This document shows positions 8,998-17,542 of a DNA stretch of 64,000 nt, in pieces. The DNA is taken from contig CP014771.1 in NCBI GenBank assembly GCA_001596155.1, positions 4,092,001 to 4,156,000 on the forward strand. Direction: 5' to 3'. Position 1 is the first letter of the stretch, and every line of letters begins with the position of its first letter. A program made the position numbers and the translations under genes. The notes beneath the pieces were generated by a model. That model worked only from the letters and a program-made list of their open reading frames with translations. It was not told where the DNA came from and searched no databases. Origin of the DNA: Hymenobacter psoromatis (GTDB taxonomy: Bacteria > Bacteroidota > Bacteroidia > Cytophagales > Hymenobacteraceae).

Positions 8998-10296
8998 ATG
9001 GCAACTCTGATTCATCATCACGAACCCGCCGCCGTTGAGCAGCTTGAATTGAGCCCTAGGACTCAACGAACATTCTTTACTATTATCGGAGTAGGAGTAC
9101 TATTGTTGATAATCGGTATTGTAGCGGCAATGCTGCAAGTTGGTCAACACCATGAAGTAGTAGCAGTCCACACGGGTTTTGTGCCTGGGGAAACGCATTC
9201 AGTGCTGGTTCGCCGCATAGTAGTTAGTCTTTGGCATAGCAACCTATTTTTTGTGGGTGTGTCAGCTATTGGAACCGTTTTTATGGCCATCCAGTACGTA
9301 GCATACGCAGGCTGGTCAGTGGTTGTAAAGCGCATCAACGAAGCGCTTGCCGTCTGGCTGATTCCTGGGGGAATCATTATGGTGTTGCTCTTCATCTTGG
9401 GACGCCACGATATATTTCAGTGGACGCACGATGGAGTAATGACCAAGGGTTCACCCGTCTACGATAAGATTATTGCTGGTAAGTCAGGTTTCCTTTCCTT
9501 CTGGTTCTACCTGATTCGAATGGTCTCTTACCTCACCATCTGGGCGGTTTTTTCCTGGCGCCTGCGTCAATTGTCTTTGCAAGAGGACCTGTATGGTGGC
9601 ACTCGTTACTTCCATGCCAGTATCAATACCTCAGCACTATTCATAGTGCTGTATGCTGTTACATCCTCTATGTCAGCTTGGGACTGGGTTATGTCAGTTG
9701 ACGTTCACTGGTTTAGTACTATGTTTGGCTGGTATGTATTTGCTTCCTGGTGGGTATCAGGTATTGCTGCTACCGCGCTGATAGCCATCTTCCTAAAGCA
9801 AGCAGGTTACTTGCGTTTCATGAATGCAAACCACTTTCATGACCTAGGCAAGTTGATATTTGGCTTTAGCATTTTTTGGACGTATGTATGGTTCTCGCAA
9901 TTCATGCTTATCTGGTATGCAAACCTGCCCGAAGAAGCAGTTTATTTCAATCAGCGTTTGGGAGGGTTTGAAGGGCGTTATACCTGGATATTTTACTTTA
10001 ACCTGGTAATAAACTTCGCTTTCCCCTTTTTGGTTCTAATGACCCGCGACGCTAAGCGGCAAATGATTATTATGAAAATCGTTTGCATAGCCATACTAGT
10101 TGGACACTGGTCGGACTTTTATTTAATGCTTATGCCGGGCACTTTGAAAGGCGACAACGGGTTTCTCATAGAGATTGGTATCGCGATGATTTTTCTCGGT
10201 ACTTTCCTAATTCTGCTTACTCGCCGCCTCTGTGAAGCGTCGCTCATTCCCGTCAACCACCCCTTTGTTGAGGAGAGCGTTCACCACACTACCTAA
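8998..10296 (+). CDS. actF: Alternative complex III subunit F, NrfD/PsrC-like membrane protein
   Basis: Second NrfD/PsrC-fold membrane subunit, 432 residues with about ten helices, paralogous to ActC. Typical segments are VRRIVVSLWHSNLFFVGVSA, SMSAWDWVMSVDVHWFSTMF, FWTYVWFSQFMLIWYANLPEE (shortened here to the FSQFMLIWYANLPEE motif) and the C-terminal GHWSDFYLML. In alternative complex III it pairs with ActC, and a quinol site or proton path has been proposed. It starts 3 bp after actE. Lower GC than the downstream regions. Confidence 0.94.
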   Translation: MATLIHHHEPAAVEQLELSPRTQRTFFTIIGVGVLLLIIGIVAAMLQVGQHHEVVAVHTGFVPGETHSVLVRRIVVSLWHSNLFFVGVSAIGTVFMAIQYVAYAGWSVVVKRINEALAVWLIPGGIIMVLLFILGRHDIFQWTHDGVMTKGSPVYDKIIAGKSGFLSFWFYLIRMVSYLTIWAVFSWRLRQLSLQEDLYGGTRYFHASINTSALFIVLYAVTSSMSAWDWVMSVDVHWFSTMFGWYVFASWWVSGIAATALIAIFLKQAGYLRFMNANHFHDLGKLIFGFSIFWTYVWFSQFMLIWYANLPEEAVYFNQRLGGFEGRYTWIFYFNLVINFAFPFLVLMTRDAKRQMIIMKIVCIAILVGHWSDFYLMLMPGTLKGDNGFLIEIGIAMIFLGTFLILLTRRLCEASLIPVNHPFVEESVHHTT

Positions 10297-10314
10297 TAAG
10301 AGCTGAGATTTTTT

Positions 10315-10359
10315 AGAACTTAGCGCTTGAGCGACGGTTTCAAGTGAGTACTAAGTTCT
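10315..10359. repeat. Two-stem hairpin between actF and coxB
   Basis: Outer arms AGAACTTAG (10315-10323) and CTAAGTTCT (10351-10359) pair perfectly, with an inner seven-base stem beneath them. No U-tract follows, so read-through from actF into coxB is expected. It may set relative transcript levels between complex III and oxidase genes (inference). Confidence 0.45.
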
Positions 10360-10377
10360 GGCTTCTACTTATATCAA

Positions 10378-11478
10378 ATGACTACCCTAACCATTCTGCT
10401 GGTCCTGGCATTGTTGCTGGTTGTTTTTGGCCTGCTATTTCGCCTCCAGATATTAACTGCTATCTTCTCTGGCTCATACGTGCGCCAGATTGGTACCAGC
10501 AATCGGGTTAATGCCTTCCTAATGTTGGTGTTTATGGTGGTCGGTGGGGCTGCGTTTTTCTGGTCATTCTCCGAAAACTATGGGAAGATGAACCCACCCA
10601 TTGCTTCAGTGCATGGGCACGCAATGGAGCGGATGTTCTGGACTACGATGATTATCATAGGTATTGCTTTTGTGCTTACGCACGTTGCGCTTTTTACTTA
10701 TGCTTATCGGTATCAGTATAAAGAGGGTCGCCGCGCATATTTCTTTTCGCATAACAATAAACTTGAAGTTATCTGGACTATCATTCCTGCTATCGTAATG
10801 GCGGCCTTGATATTCTCGGGTTGGAAGGCTTGGACTCGCATCACTGGTCCGGCACCAAAAGACGCCGTTGTGCTTGAGGTGATGGGGAAACAGTTCAACT
10901 GGTTAGTTCGTTATCCTGGTCGCGATATGAAACTGGGGGTAGTGAATTATCGTCTTATCGATGCATCTAACGATTTTGGGTTTGATTTGAGTGATAAAGC
11001 AGCGCTTGATGACTTTACCGCTTCTGAAATCCACGTCCCGAAAGGGCATCCAGTACTAATAAAAATTCGTTCGCGCGACGTATTGCACGCCGTGTATATG
11101 CCGCAGTTCCGCGTGCAGATGTACGCGGTGCCAGGTATGCCCACTCGCTTCTGGTTTACGCCTACTACAACTACGGACGAGATGCGCGCCAGGCTTGGCA
11201 ATCCGAATTTTAACTACGAGCTTGCTTGTAATCAAATTTGCGGTCAGGGGCACTTCGCTATGAAGTTCAATATCGTAGTTGACGAACCTGACGATTACGT
11301 AGCTTGGTACGCCGCTCAAACGCCTGTTTCTAAAAATGCTGACCTTATGGCTTCTTTCAAGCAAATGAGTAAGCAAACCGGGCTTGGTCAAGGAAATAGC
11401 AAAGGCGCTAGGGCTAGTTCTATTGAAGAAACTGGTGAAACTCCTGCTCCGCCGCTGGCTGCTCAGTCATCGCTTTAA
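10378..11478 (+). CDS. coxB: Cytochrome c oxidase subunit II
   Basis: Subunit that holds the binuclear CuA centre and accepts electrons for the oxidase, 366 residues. Three hydrophobic helices are visible in the N-terminal half, one more than the usual hairpin, a common Bacteroidota arrangement. The periplasmic cupredoxin domain carries the CuA ligands C284, C288, H292 and M295 in ACNQICGQGHFAMKF, with the upstream His in VLHAVYMPQF. No CxxCH is present, so it is not a caa3-type fused subunit; ActA or ActE would deliver electrons directly. It follows the act genes without a visible terminator. Confidence 0.95.
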   Translation: MTTLTILLVLALLLVVFGLLFRLQILTAIFSGSYVRQIGTSNRVNAFLMLVFMVVGGAAFFWSFSENYGKMNPPIASVHGHAMERMFWTTMIIIGIAFVLTHVALFTYAYRYQYKEGRRAYFFSHNNKLEVIWTIIPAIVMAALIFSGWKAWTRITGPAPKDAVVLEVMGKQFNWLVRYPGRDMKLGVVNYRLIDASNDFGFDLSDKAALDDFTASEIHVPKGHPVLIKIRSRDVLHAVYMPQFRVQMYAVPGMPTRFWFTPTTTTDEMRARLGNPNFNYELACNQICGQGHFAMKFNIVVDEPDDYVAWYAAQTPVSKNADLMASFKQMSKQTGLGQGNSKGARASSIEETGETPAPPLAAQSSL

Positions 11479-11507
11479 GCTGTACTTCTAAGTAATTCTA
11501 CCATAAT

Positions 11508-13373
11508 ATGGCTACTAATCTTCCAGCTTCTACGCAGGCTCAGGGCGGGATAGGTACCGCTGCGGGACCTCATACCGAGCACGACGAGCACCTGCACGAC
11601 CACGAGCATCACGACCAGCATTGGCTGTGGAAATACGTTTTCAGCCAAGACCACAAAATCATAGCCCGGCAATTTCTGATTTCAGGAATGATGTGGGCTA
11701 TCGTAGGCGGCTTGCTTTCCAGTCTCTTCCGCCTGCAATTGGGCTGGCCGCAAGCTACAATGAGTTGGTTGCAGCCTTTACTCGGCAAATGGGTAGAGGG
11801 AGGGAAGCTGGCTCCAGAGTTTTACCTGGCCCTCGTAACGATGCACGGCACTATTATGGTGTTCTTTGTGCTAACTGCTGGCTTGTCTGGTACTTTTTCT
11901 AACTTCCTTATTCCGCTGCAAGTTGGTGCCCGCGATATGGCTTCCGGGTTTATGAATATGCTCTCGTACTGGTTTTTCTTCGTATCGAGCATTATCATGT
12001 TTTCCTCCCTGTTTCTGGAAACTGGCCCAGCCTCCGCGGGCTGGACTATCTATCCTCCTCTGAGTGCATTGCCACAAGCCATTCCAGGCTCTGGTATGGG
12101 TATGACGATGTGGCTGGTGAGCATGGTATTCTTTATCATTTCACAATTGCTTGGCGGTGTTAACTACGTGACGACGGTTATTAACCTTCGCACTCGTGGA
12201 ATGAGCATGAGTAAGCTGCCGCTTACTATTTGGGCTTTCTTTTTGACCGCAATCCTGGGTATTTTAGCGTTCCCAGTGTTATTTGCGGCCGCGCTGCTGC
12301 TGGTGTTTGACCGCTCGTTTGGCACCTCGTTCTTTCTTTCGGACATATATATTGCCGGCCAGGCATTGCATAATCAGGGTGGTTCGCCAGTACTGTTCCA
12401 GCACTTGTTCTGGTTCCTGGGTCACCCCGAAGTATATATTGTAATCATGCCTGCGATGGGTATGGTGTCGGAAATCTTGGCTACCAATGCTCGTAAGCCA
12501 ATCTTCGGCTACCGTGCTATGATTGGCTCCCTGATTGGCATTTCCTTGCTGTCGTTCGTCGTGTGGGCTCACCATATGTTTGTGACGGGCATGAATCCTT
12601 TCCTGGGGTCAGTATTTATGTTCCTGACACTGATTATTGCGGTGCCTTCAGGGGTTAAGGTATTTAACTGGTTAGCTACGTTGTGGCGCGGCAATATTCG
12701 CTTCACGTCGGCAATGCTCTTCGCTATTGGTTTCGTGTCACTGTTTATTTCGGGTGGTTTGACGGGTATTATTCTTGGTAATGCTACGCTCGACATTCAG
12801 ATGCACAACACATATTTCGTGGTGGCTCACTTCCACTTGGTAATGGGCTCGGCAGCATTCTTCGGGTTGTTTGCTGGTATTTATCACTGGTTCCCTAAAA
12901 TGTTTGGCCGCATGATGGACGAGAAGCTTGGATACATCCACTTTTGGCTGACCTTCACGGGCGTTTACTTGGTGTTTATGCCAATGCACTACGTAGGTAT
13001 TGCTGGTTTTCCGCGTCGTTATTACTCTTGGACGGGCTTTGATGCCTTCTCGCAGTTTGCTGACCTGAACAAGTTCATTTCAACTGCTGCGATTCTGGCC
13101 TTCCTGGCTCAGTTCATCTTCATCTTTAACTTCTTCTACAGCATTTTCCGCGGCCGTCGCGCTACGCAGAACCCGTGGAACTCGACTACGCTGGAGTGGA
13201 CTACCCCCATTGTACCCGGTCACGGTAACTGGCCTGGTGAAATCCCAGCTGTTTATCGCTGGCCCTACGATTACAGCAAGCCCGGTGCAGAAGCTGACTT
13301 TATTCCGCAGAACGTACCGTATTCGCAAACACCTTCTTCCAACCTTCCCTACGAGCGGGAATTGGCTGAGTAG
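11508..13373 (+). CDS. coxA: Cytochrome c oxidase subunit I
   Basis: Catalytic haem-copper subunit of the terminal oxidase, 621 residues with twelve or more helices. The HPEVY motif (H306-Y310) holds the cross-linked His-Tyr pair and the Glu of A1-type oxidases. WAHHMF gives the other CuB ligands, and HFH (H441, H443) binds haem a3 and haem a. The N-terminus is His-rich (HTEHDEHLHDHEHHDQH), which may bind copper. It ends just before a strong terminator, closing the act-cox unit. With actABCDEF upstream, a complex III-oxidase supercomplex is likely. Confidence 0.97.
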   Translation: MATNLPASTQAQGGIGTAAGPHTEHDEHLHDHEHHDQHWLWKYVFSQDHKIIARQFLISGMMWAIVGGLLSSLFRLQLGWPQATMSWLQPLLGKWVEGGKLAPEFYLALVTMHGTIMVFFVLTAGLSGTFSNFLIPLQVGARDMASGFMNMLSYWFFFVSSIIMFSSLFLETGPASAGWTIYPPLSALPQAIPGSGMGMTMWLVSMVFFIISQLLGGVNYVTTVINLRTRGMSMSKLPLTIWAFFLTAILGILAFPVLFAAALLLVFDRSFGTSFFLSDIYIAGQALHNQGGSPVLFQHLFWFLGHPEVYIVIMPAMGMVSEILATNARKPIFGYRAMIGSLIGISLLSFVVWAHHMFVTGMNPFLGSVFMFLTLIIAVPSGVKVFNWLATLWRGNIRFTSAMLFAIGFVSLFISGGLTGIILGNATLDIQMHNTYFVVAHFHLVMGSAAFFGLFAGIYHWFPKMFGRMMDEKLGYIHFWLTFTGVYLVFMPMHYVGIAGFPRRYYSWTGFDAFSQFADLNKFISTAAILAFLAQFIFIFNFFYSIFRGRRATQNPWNSTTLEWTTPIVPGHGNWPGEIPAVYRWPYDYSKPGAEADFIPQNVPYSQTPSSNLPYERELAE

Positions 13374-13395
13374 TTTACTGACCACCTATTTGCCT

Positions 13396-13431
13396 GAACG
13401 GGCCGCCGTACCACGGCGGCCCGTTCTTTTT
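13396..13431 (+). terminator. Rho-independent terminator after coxA
   Basis: A perfect 13-bp GC-rich stem (13396-13408 with 13414-13426), a 5-nt loop and a run of five T (13427-13431), 23 bp after the coxA stop. This is the clearest terminator in the window and marks the end of the actA-coxA transcription unit. Confidence 0.9.
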
Positions 13432-13496
13432 GACCACTGATTAGCACATATTTTAACGGATTGCACGGATTTTGTGGGCGATTTTGGCGTTAGGTA

Positions 13497-14657
13497 ATGA
13501 TGAATACGATGAGCGAACCTGGATTTGTGCGGCGCTTCCGGTTTTGGAGCGTGCTGACGATTGTTAGTATCTACTTATTGATTTTGGTGGGTGGCATTGT
13601 CCGAGCTACTGGTTCAGGAATGGGTTGCCCTGACTGGCCCAAGTGCTTCGGGCAATGGGTACCGCCGACTGAGGTCAGCCAATTGCCTACCGATTATAAA
13701 CAAGTGTACTTGGCGCAGCGGGTTGCTAAAAATCAGAAACTGGCTCGCACGCTGGCGAGCCTGGGATTTCGGCAGGTGGCGGGGGAGATTTTTGCTCACC
13801 CGACGCAGTACGTGGAAACCGATTTTAACGCGACCAAAACCTGGATTGAATACCTGAACCGATTGCTGGGGGCGCTCATTGGTATTTTCGTTTTTGTGAA
13901 TGCGTTGGTAGCGTTGCCCTATTGGCGACGCGACCGGCCGGTATTCTGGCTGGCAGTAGCTGGCTGGCTGCTCACCGGGGTGCAGGGATGGCTGGGGTCA
14001 TTGGTAGTTTCGACGAATCTGCTGCCCATTATGGTAACTATCCACATGGGGTTGGCGCTGCTTATCGTGGCCATCCTGCTCTACGCGGTGCAACGGGCAC
14101 GCTGGGGGAAGGCCAATGACGAGATTGAAAATGCCCGATTAGCGAACCTAAGCCTGATTGGGCCGCACGAGGCTGCTACTGCCAATGCGAGCTTGCGCTG
14201 GCTACTAGGGGGCGTATTATTGCTCACGTTCACGCAGATTATCATGGGCACGCAGGTGCGGGAAGAGATTGACCGCATTGCCTCTGCTGCCGATTATGGC
14301 CGTCGTGACACCTGGGTGGCTGCTCTCGGGAGCATTTTTGAAGCGCACCGGACTCTATCAGCCATTGTGGTGCTGGCCAACGTGGTGGTGGGTTATCGGC
14401 TGTGGCAGCTGGCGATTCCGCGCTTGCAGCGGCTTGTTGCGGCCACCTGGCTGGTGCTGGCACTGGAGATGGTCGCGGGTATTACGCTCGCCTACCGGGC
14501 CTTGCCAGCATTTGTGCAGCCCATTCACCTGACGCTGGCTACCCTGCTCTTCGGCACGCAGTTTCTGACGCTGCTGGCTTTGCGGCCGCAGCGGGGGGTA
14601 GGGGACAGGCTGCCAGTTGCGCAGCCTTCGCAGCAAGCGCATTCATACCACGCCTAG
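13497..14657 (+). CDS. ctaA: Haem A synthase (CtaA/COX15)
   Basis: Converts haem O to haem A for the oxidase by oxidising the C8 methyl group; an integral membrane enzyme, 386 residues with eight predicted helices. The N-terminal signature GGIVRATGSGMGCPDWPKCF (about 37-56) is diagnostic, and conserved His residues lie in the EYLNRLLGAL, TIHMGLAL, EAHRTLSA and PIHLTLAT helices. Three ATGs lie close together at 13497, 13500 and 13509; the true start is uncertain by a few codons. It heads the second respiratory cluster and lies 43 bp before ctaB. Confidence 0.95.
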   Translation: MMNTMSEPGFVRRFRFWSVLTIVSIYLLILVGGIVRATGSGMGCPDWPKCFGQWVPPTEVSQLPTDYKQVYLAQRVAKNQKLARTLASLGFRQVAGEIFAHPTQYVETDFNATKTWIEYLNRLLGALIGIFVFVNALVALPYWRRDRPVFWLAVAGWLLTGVQGWLGSLVVSTNLLPIMVTIHMGLALLIVAILLYAVQRARWGKANDEIENARLANLSLIGPHEAATANASLRWLLGGVLLLTFTQIIMGTQVREEIDRIASAADYGRRDTWVAALGSIFEAHRTLSAIVVLANVVVGYRLWQLAIPRLQRLVAATWLVLALEMVAGITLAYRALPAFVQPIHLTLATLLFGTQFLTLLALRPQRGVGDRLPVAQPSQQAHSYHA

Positions 14658-14700
14658 CCTTGGTCGGGCGTACCTTTGGGGTAGTAATTATATCAGGTTA

Positions 14701-15552
14701 ATGACGAAGGCCCGCGCCTATTTCCAGCTGCTCAAGTTTCGGCTTTCCTTCACAGTGGCATTTTCCAGTGCGCTGGGCTACTTGTTGGGCCTAGCTACGC
14801 CAAACTGGGGCCGGGCACTGCTGGTGCTGCTCGGTGGGTTGCTGGTGACCGGTGCCGCTAACATCATCAATCAGGTTTTCGAGAAAGACCTGGATAAGCT
14901 GATGCGCCGCACCGAAAACCGGCCGCTTCCTACTGGGCGCATCTCACCGGGCGAAGCCTGGGTATTTTGCGTGGTGCTGGCGGTGCTGGGGCTGGGGCTG
15001 CTGGCCTACTACTTCAATCCGCTGACGGCGGCCTTGTCGCTGTTTTCGCTCATCCTGTACGGTTTTATTTACACGCCCCTCAAAACGGTATCGCCGGTGT
15101 GCGTGGCTGTGGGGGCCATTCCGGGTGGCCTACCCCCCCTCATTGGCTGGGTAGCGGCAACGGGCTACGTGGGCGAGGCCGCGTGGGTGTTGTTCGGCAT
15201 TCAGTTTATGTGGCAGTTTCCGCACTTCTGGGCCATTGCCTGGGTGGCCGACGACGACTACAAGCGGGCGGGCTTCAAGATGCTGCCTACCCCCGGCAAC
15301 CGCGACCTCCGCACCGCTTTTCAGATAATGACCTACACCGTGCTGCTCATCCCGGTGTCGCTGCTGCCGCTGGTGCTGGGTATTTCAGGGCGCGTGTCGG
15401 CGGGGGTGGCGCTGGTTTGCGGCGTGCTCTTTACCCTGCTCACCGTGCGGCTCATGCGCACGCAGGACCGCAAGGCGGCGCTCAACATCATGTTTGCCTC
15501 GTTCCTGTATTTACCCATCGTACAAATCGCGCTTCTTTTAGACAAAGTTTGA
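14701..15552 (+). CDS. ctaB: Protohaem IX farnesyltransferase (haem O synthase)
   Basis: UbiA-family prenyltransferase that adds a farnesyl group to haem B, giving the substrate of CtaA; 283 residues and nine predicted helices. The Mg-binding motif NQVFEKDLDKLMRRTENRPL (about 57-76) contains the conserved NxxxDxxxD pattern and the MxRTxxRPLP signature; a second Asp-rich site is DDDYKRAGFKML. The ATG at 14701 was chosen over an in-frame start at 14617 that would overlap ctaA. Part of the assembly-gene cluster. Confidence 0.95.
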   Translation: MTKARAYFQLLKFRLSFTVAFSSALGYLLGLATPNWGRALLVLLGGLLVTGAANIINQVFEKDLDKLMRRTENRPLPTGRISPGEAWVFCVVLAVLGLGLLAYYFNPLTAALSLFSLILYGFIYTPLKTVSPVCVAVGAIPGGLPPLIGWVAATGYVGEAAWVLFGIQFMWQFPHFWAIAWVADDDYKRAGFKMLPTPGNRDLRTAFQIMTYTVLLIPVSLLPLVLGISGRVSAGVALVCGVLFTLLTVRLMRTQDRKAALNIMFASFLYLPIVQIALLLDKV

Positions 15553-15574
15553 GTGTTAGCTGTTGATTTCGTGT

Positions 15575-15629
15575 TGTATTTAATGCTGGGAAGCGCGGGT
15601 AGTAGCTGCGCTTCCCAGCATTAAATACA
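15575..15629. repeat. Perfect 22-bp inverted repeat after ctaB
   Basis: Arms 15575-15596 and 15608-15629 are exact reverse complements around an 11-nt loop. No T-tract follows, so a classic terminator is unlikely; it may act as an RNA-end stabiliser or be one of the private intergenic palindromes of this genome. It fills most of the gap between ctaB and the first subunit III gene. Confidence 0.7.
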
Positions 15630-15657
15630 GCAACTACTATTAGATAATTAATTTACT

Positions 15658-16248
15658 ATGAAAACCTCGGAAGCTACGTTTGCCGATAAGGAAATGGGCC
15701 TGGGCTGGCACCCCAAGCGCGTGTTGCTTATCCTGTTGATTTTCAGTATTGTGATGATGTTCGCGGCTTTTACCAGCGGCTACATCGTGCGGCGCGACGA
15801 GGGCAACTGGCGCGAATTTGACCTGCCCGTTAGCCTGCTCATAAATTCGATTATTATTGTACTTAGCAGCGCTGCCATGCAGTGGGCCTATTACTCGGCC
15901 AAACACGACGAGATAAAGCGCGCCAACCTGGGCCTGCTCCTGACGCTGGGGCTGGGGGTAGCGTTCTTGTTTGGCCAGCTGCATGCGTGGAGCGTGCTGG
16001 TAGCGGGCCACACATTCTTCGGGGGTGCCGATGCCAATCCGTCGGGCTCTTTCGTCTATGTGCTCATGGGTGTGCACGCTTTCCACTTAGTTACGGGACT
16101 CGTTTTTGTAGCAGTGGTACTCAAGCGAAGCCTTAACTATCAGGTGCATTCGCGCGCTACGCTCTCGATTGGCAACGCTACCTTATACTGGCACTTCCTG
16201 GGTGCGCTTTGGCTGTACCTGTATTTGTTCCTACTTTTGAACCATTAA
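15658..16248 (+). CDS. Haem-copper oxidase subunit III, first copy
   Basis: Membrane subunit of the cytochrome oxidase III family, 196 residues with five helices. Typical pieces are the N-terminal GWHPKRVLLI helix, GYIVRRDEGNW, GQLHAWSVL, HTFFGG, and the pair VHAFHLVTG and LYWHFLGALWLYLYLFL. It binds no metal but stabilises proton uptake in subunit I. A second, longer subunit III gene follows 44 bp later; the two probably occupy different positions in the same oxidase, as in other Bacteroidota clusters. Confidence 0.9.
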   Translation: MKTSEATFADKEMGLGWHPKRVLLILLIFSIVMMFAAFTSGYIVRRDEGNWREFDLPVSLLINSIIIVLSSAAMQWAYYSAKHDEIKRANLGLLLTLGLGVAFLFGQLHAWSVLVAGHTFFGGADANPSGSFVYVLMGVHAFHLVTGLVFVAVVLKRSLNYQVHSRATLSIGNATLYWHFLGALWLYLYLFLLLNH

Positions 16249-16292
16249 ACGGGAATCTGGCGTAAAGCCCGCTTGTCCATCTGTTGTCCGTT

Positions 16293-17069
16293 ATGGCCCA
16301 ATCTACCACTTTGCAGCCCACTGCTGCTCCTGCCGCCTACGCCGATGCGCCCCGCTCCGGCACCTGGGACGGCGGCAACGAACCCTTTAAGGCGAGCTAC
16401 GGCAAGCTGATGATGTGGTTCTTTCTACTCTCGGACACCTTTACGTTCGGGGCTTTCCTGACGGCTTACGGCCTCATTCGCCACAAGCACGGCGTGTATG
16501 AGGGCACGGCCAAGGCGTTCCATTTCAGCACCGCCTACTGGCCTACCCCTGAGAAAGTATTCAATGCTTTCCCCGGCCTGCACGGCCTGGACCTGCCGCT
16601 GGCTTTCGTGGCGTTGATGACGATGATTCTCATCTTCAGCTCCGTGACGATGGTGCTGGCCGTTGAAGCCGGCCACCGCATGGACAAGGCCGATGTGCAG
16701 AAATGGCTCTTGTGGACCATCTTGTTTGGCTCTATGTTCCTCAGCAGTCAGGCCTGGGAGTGGAGTCACTTCATCGGCGGCCACGAAGAGGGCACCCTTA
16801 TGGCAAACGGCACGGTGCTGCACGGGGCCAGTTTAACGGCCAATCAATACGGCCCGCCTCTATTTGCCGACTTGTTTTTCTTCATCACGGGCTTTCATGG
16901 CACGCACGTTTTCTCGGGCGTCTGCCTGTTGGTGTGGTGCTTTATCGCTACCACAAACGGCACGTTTGAGAAGCGCGGCCACTACGAGATGATTGAGAAA
17001 ATCGGCCTCTACTGGCACTTCGTTGACTTGGTGTGGGTATTCGTTTTCACCTTCTTCTATCTCGTTTAA
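16293..17069 (+). CDS. coxC: Cytochrome c oxidase subunit III, second copy
   Basis: Oxidase subunit III of 258 residues. After a Thr/Ala-rich N-terminus come the family signatures KLMMWFFLLSDTFTFGAFL, SSQAWEWSHFI, FFITGFHGTHVFSGVCLLVW and GLYWHFVDLVWVFVFTFFYL, the last two near-universal in subunit III. The ATG at 16293 is used; an upstream TTG at 16284 in frame is less likely. It contains the Glu (QAWEWS) implicated in proton loading. Same cluster as ctaAB and coxD. Confidence 0.94.
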   Translation: MAQSTTLQPTAAPAAYADAPRSGTWDGGNEPFKASYGKLMMWFFLLSDTFTFGAFLTAYGLIRHKHGVYEGTAKAFHFSTAYWPTPEKVFNAFPGLHGLDLPLAFVALMTMILIFSSVTMVLAVEAGHRMDKADVQKWLLWTILFGSMFLSSQAWEWSHFIGGHEEGTLMANGTVLHGASLTANQYGPPLFADLFFFITGFHGTHVFSGVCLLVWCFIATTNGTFEKRGHYEMIEKIGLYWHFVDLVWVFVFTFFYLV

Positions 17070-17181
17070 GGGTAAGTGAGCAACAGTAGATGAGTGGTGA
17101 GTAGAGGCGTAATTTGCTCGTCTGTTCACCTGCTTGCTGCCCGATACACTACTTCTTTATTTACTTACCCACCTACCAATC

Positions 17182-17535
17182 ATGGCTAACCACGCGGAAG
17201 AACTTTCCCTTCACCCCGGCGAAATCGCCAAGCCAAACGTGGCCTGGATTTGGCGCACCTTCTGGGTCCTGGTTATTATCACGGCTGTAGAATTCGTCAT
17301 TGCCTTCACCATGACCTCGCCCGGCCTGCGCACGCTGCGCAACAGCATCTTCATCGTGATGACGATTCTGAAAGCCTTCTTCATCGTGGGCGAGTTTATG
17401 CACCTCAAGCACGAGGCCAAAAGCCTCATTTGGACCATCCTCATTCCTACCGCGCTGCTCATCTGGCTGGTAGTAGCCCTCGTAACCGAAGGCTCGTACG
17501 TGGGCGAAGCGCTCTCGCACATGTTCAGCAACTAA
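17182..17535 (+). CDS. Cytochrome c oxidase subunit IV-like protein
   Basis: Small oxidase subunit of 117 residues with three helices, matching the prokaryotic subunit IV (caa3-type/CyoD-like) family. Visible pieces are IWRTFWVLVIITAVEFVIAF, FIVMTILKAFFIVGEFMHLK and ILIPTALLIWLVVALV. It probably helps assemble subunits I and III. The start at 17182 (MANHAEELSLHPG) was chosen because residues upstream in the frame look like intergenic sequence. It lies 7 bp before the SCO-like gene. Confidence 0.9.
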   Translation: MANHAEELSLHPGEIAKPNVAWIWRTFWVLVIITAVEFVIAFTMTSPGLRTLRNSIFIVMTILKAFFIVGEFMHLKHEAKSLIWTILIPTALLIWLVVALVTEGSYVGEALSHMFSN

Positions 17536-17542
17536 GTATAGA

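Noticed and set aside
14617..14700. N-terminal extension of ctaB
   Set aside because: It lies in the end of ctaA in another frame and has no membrane or family similarity; the ATG at 14701 fits the family.
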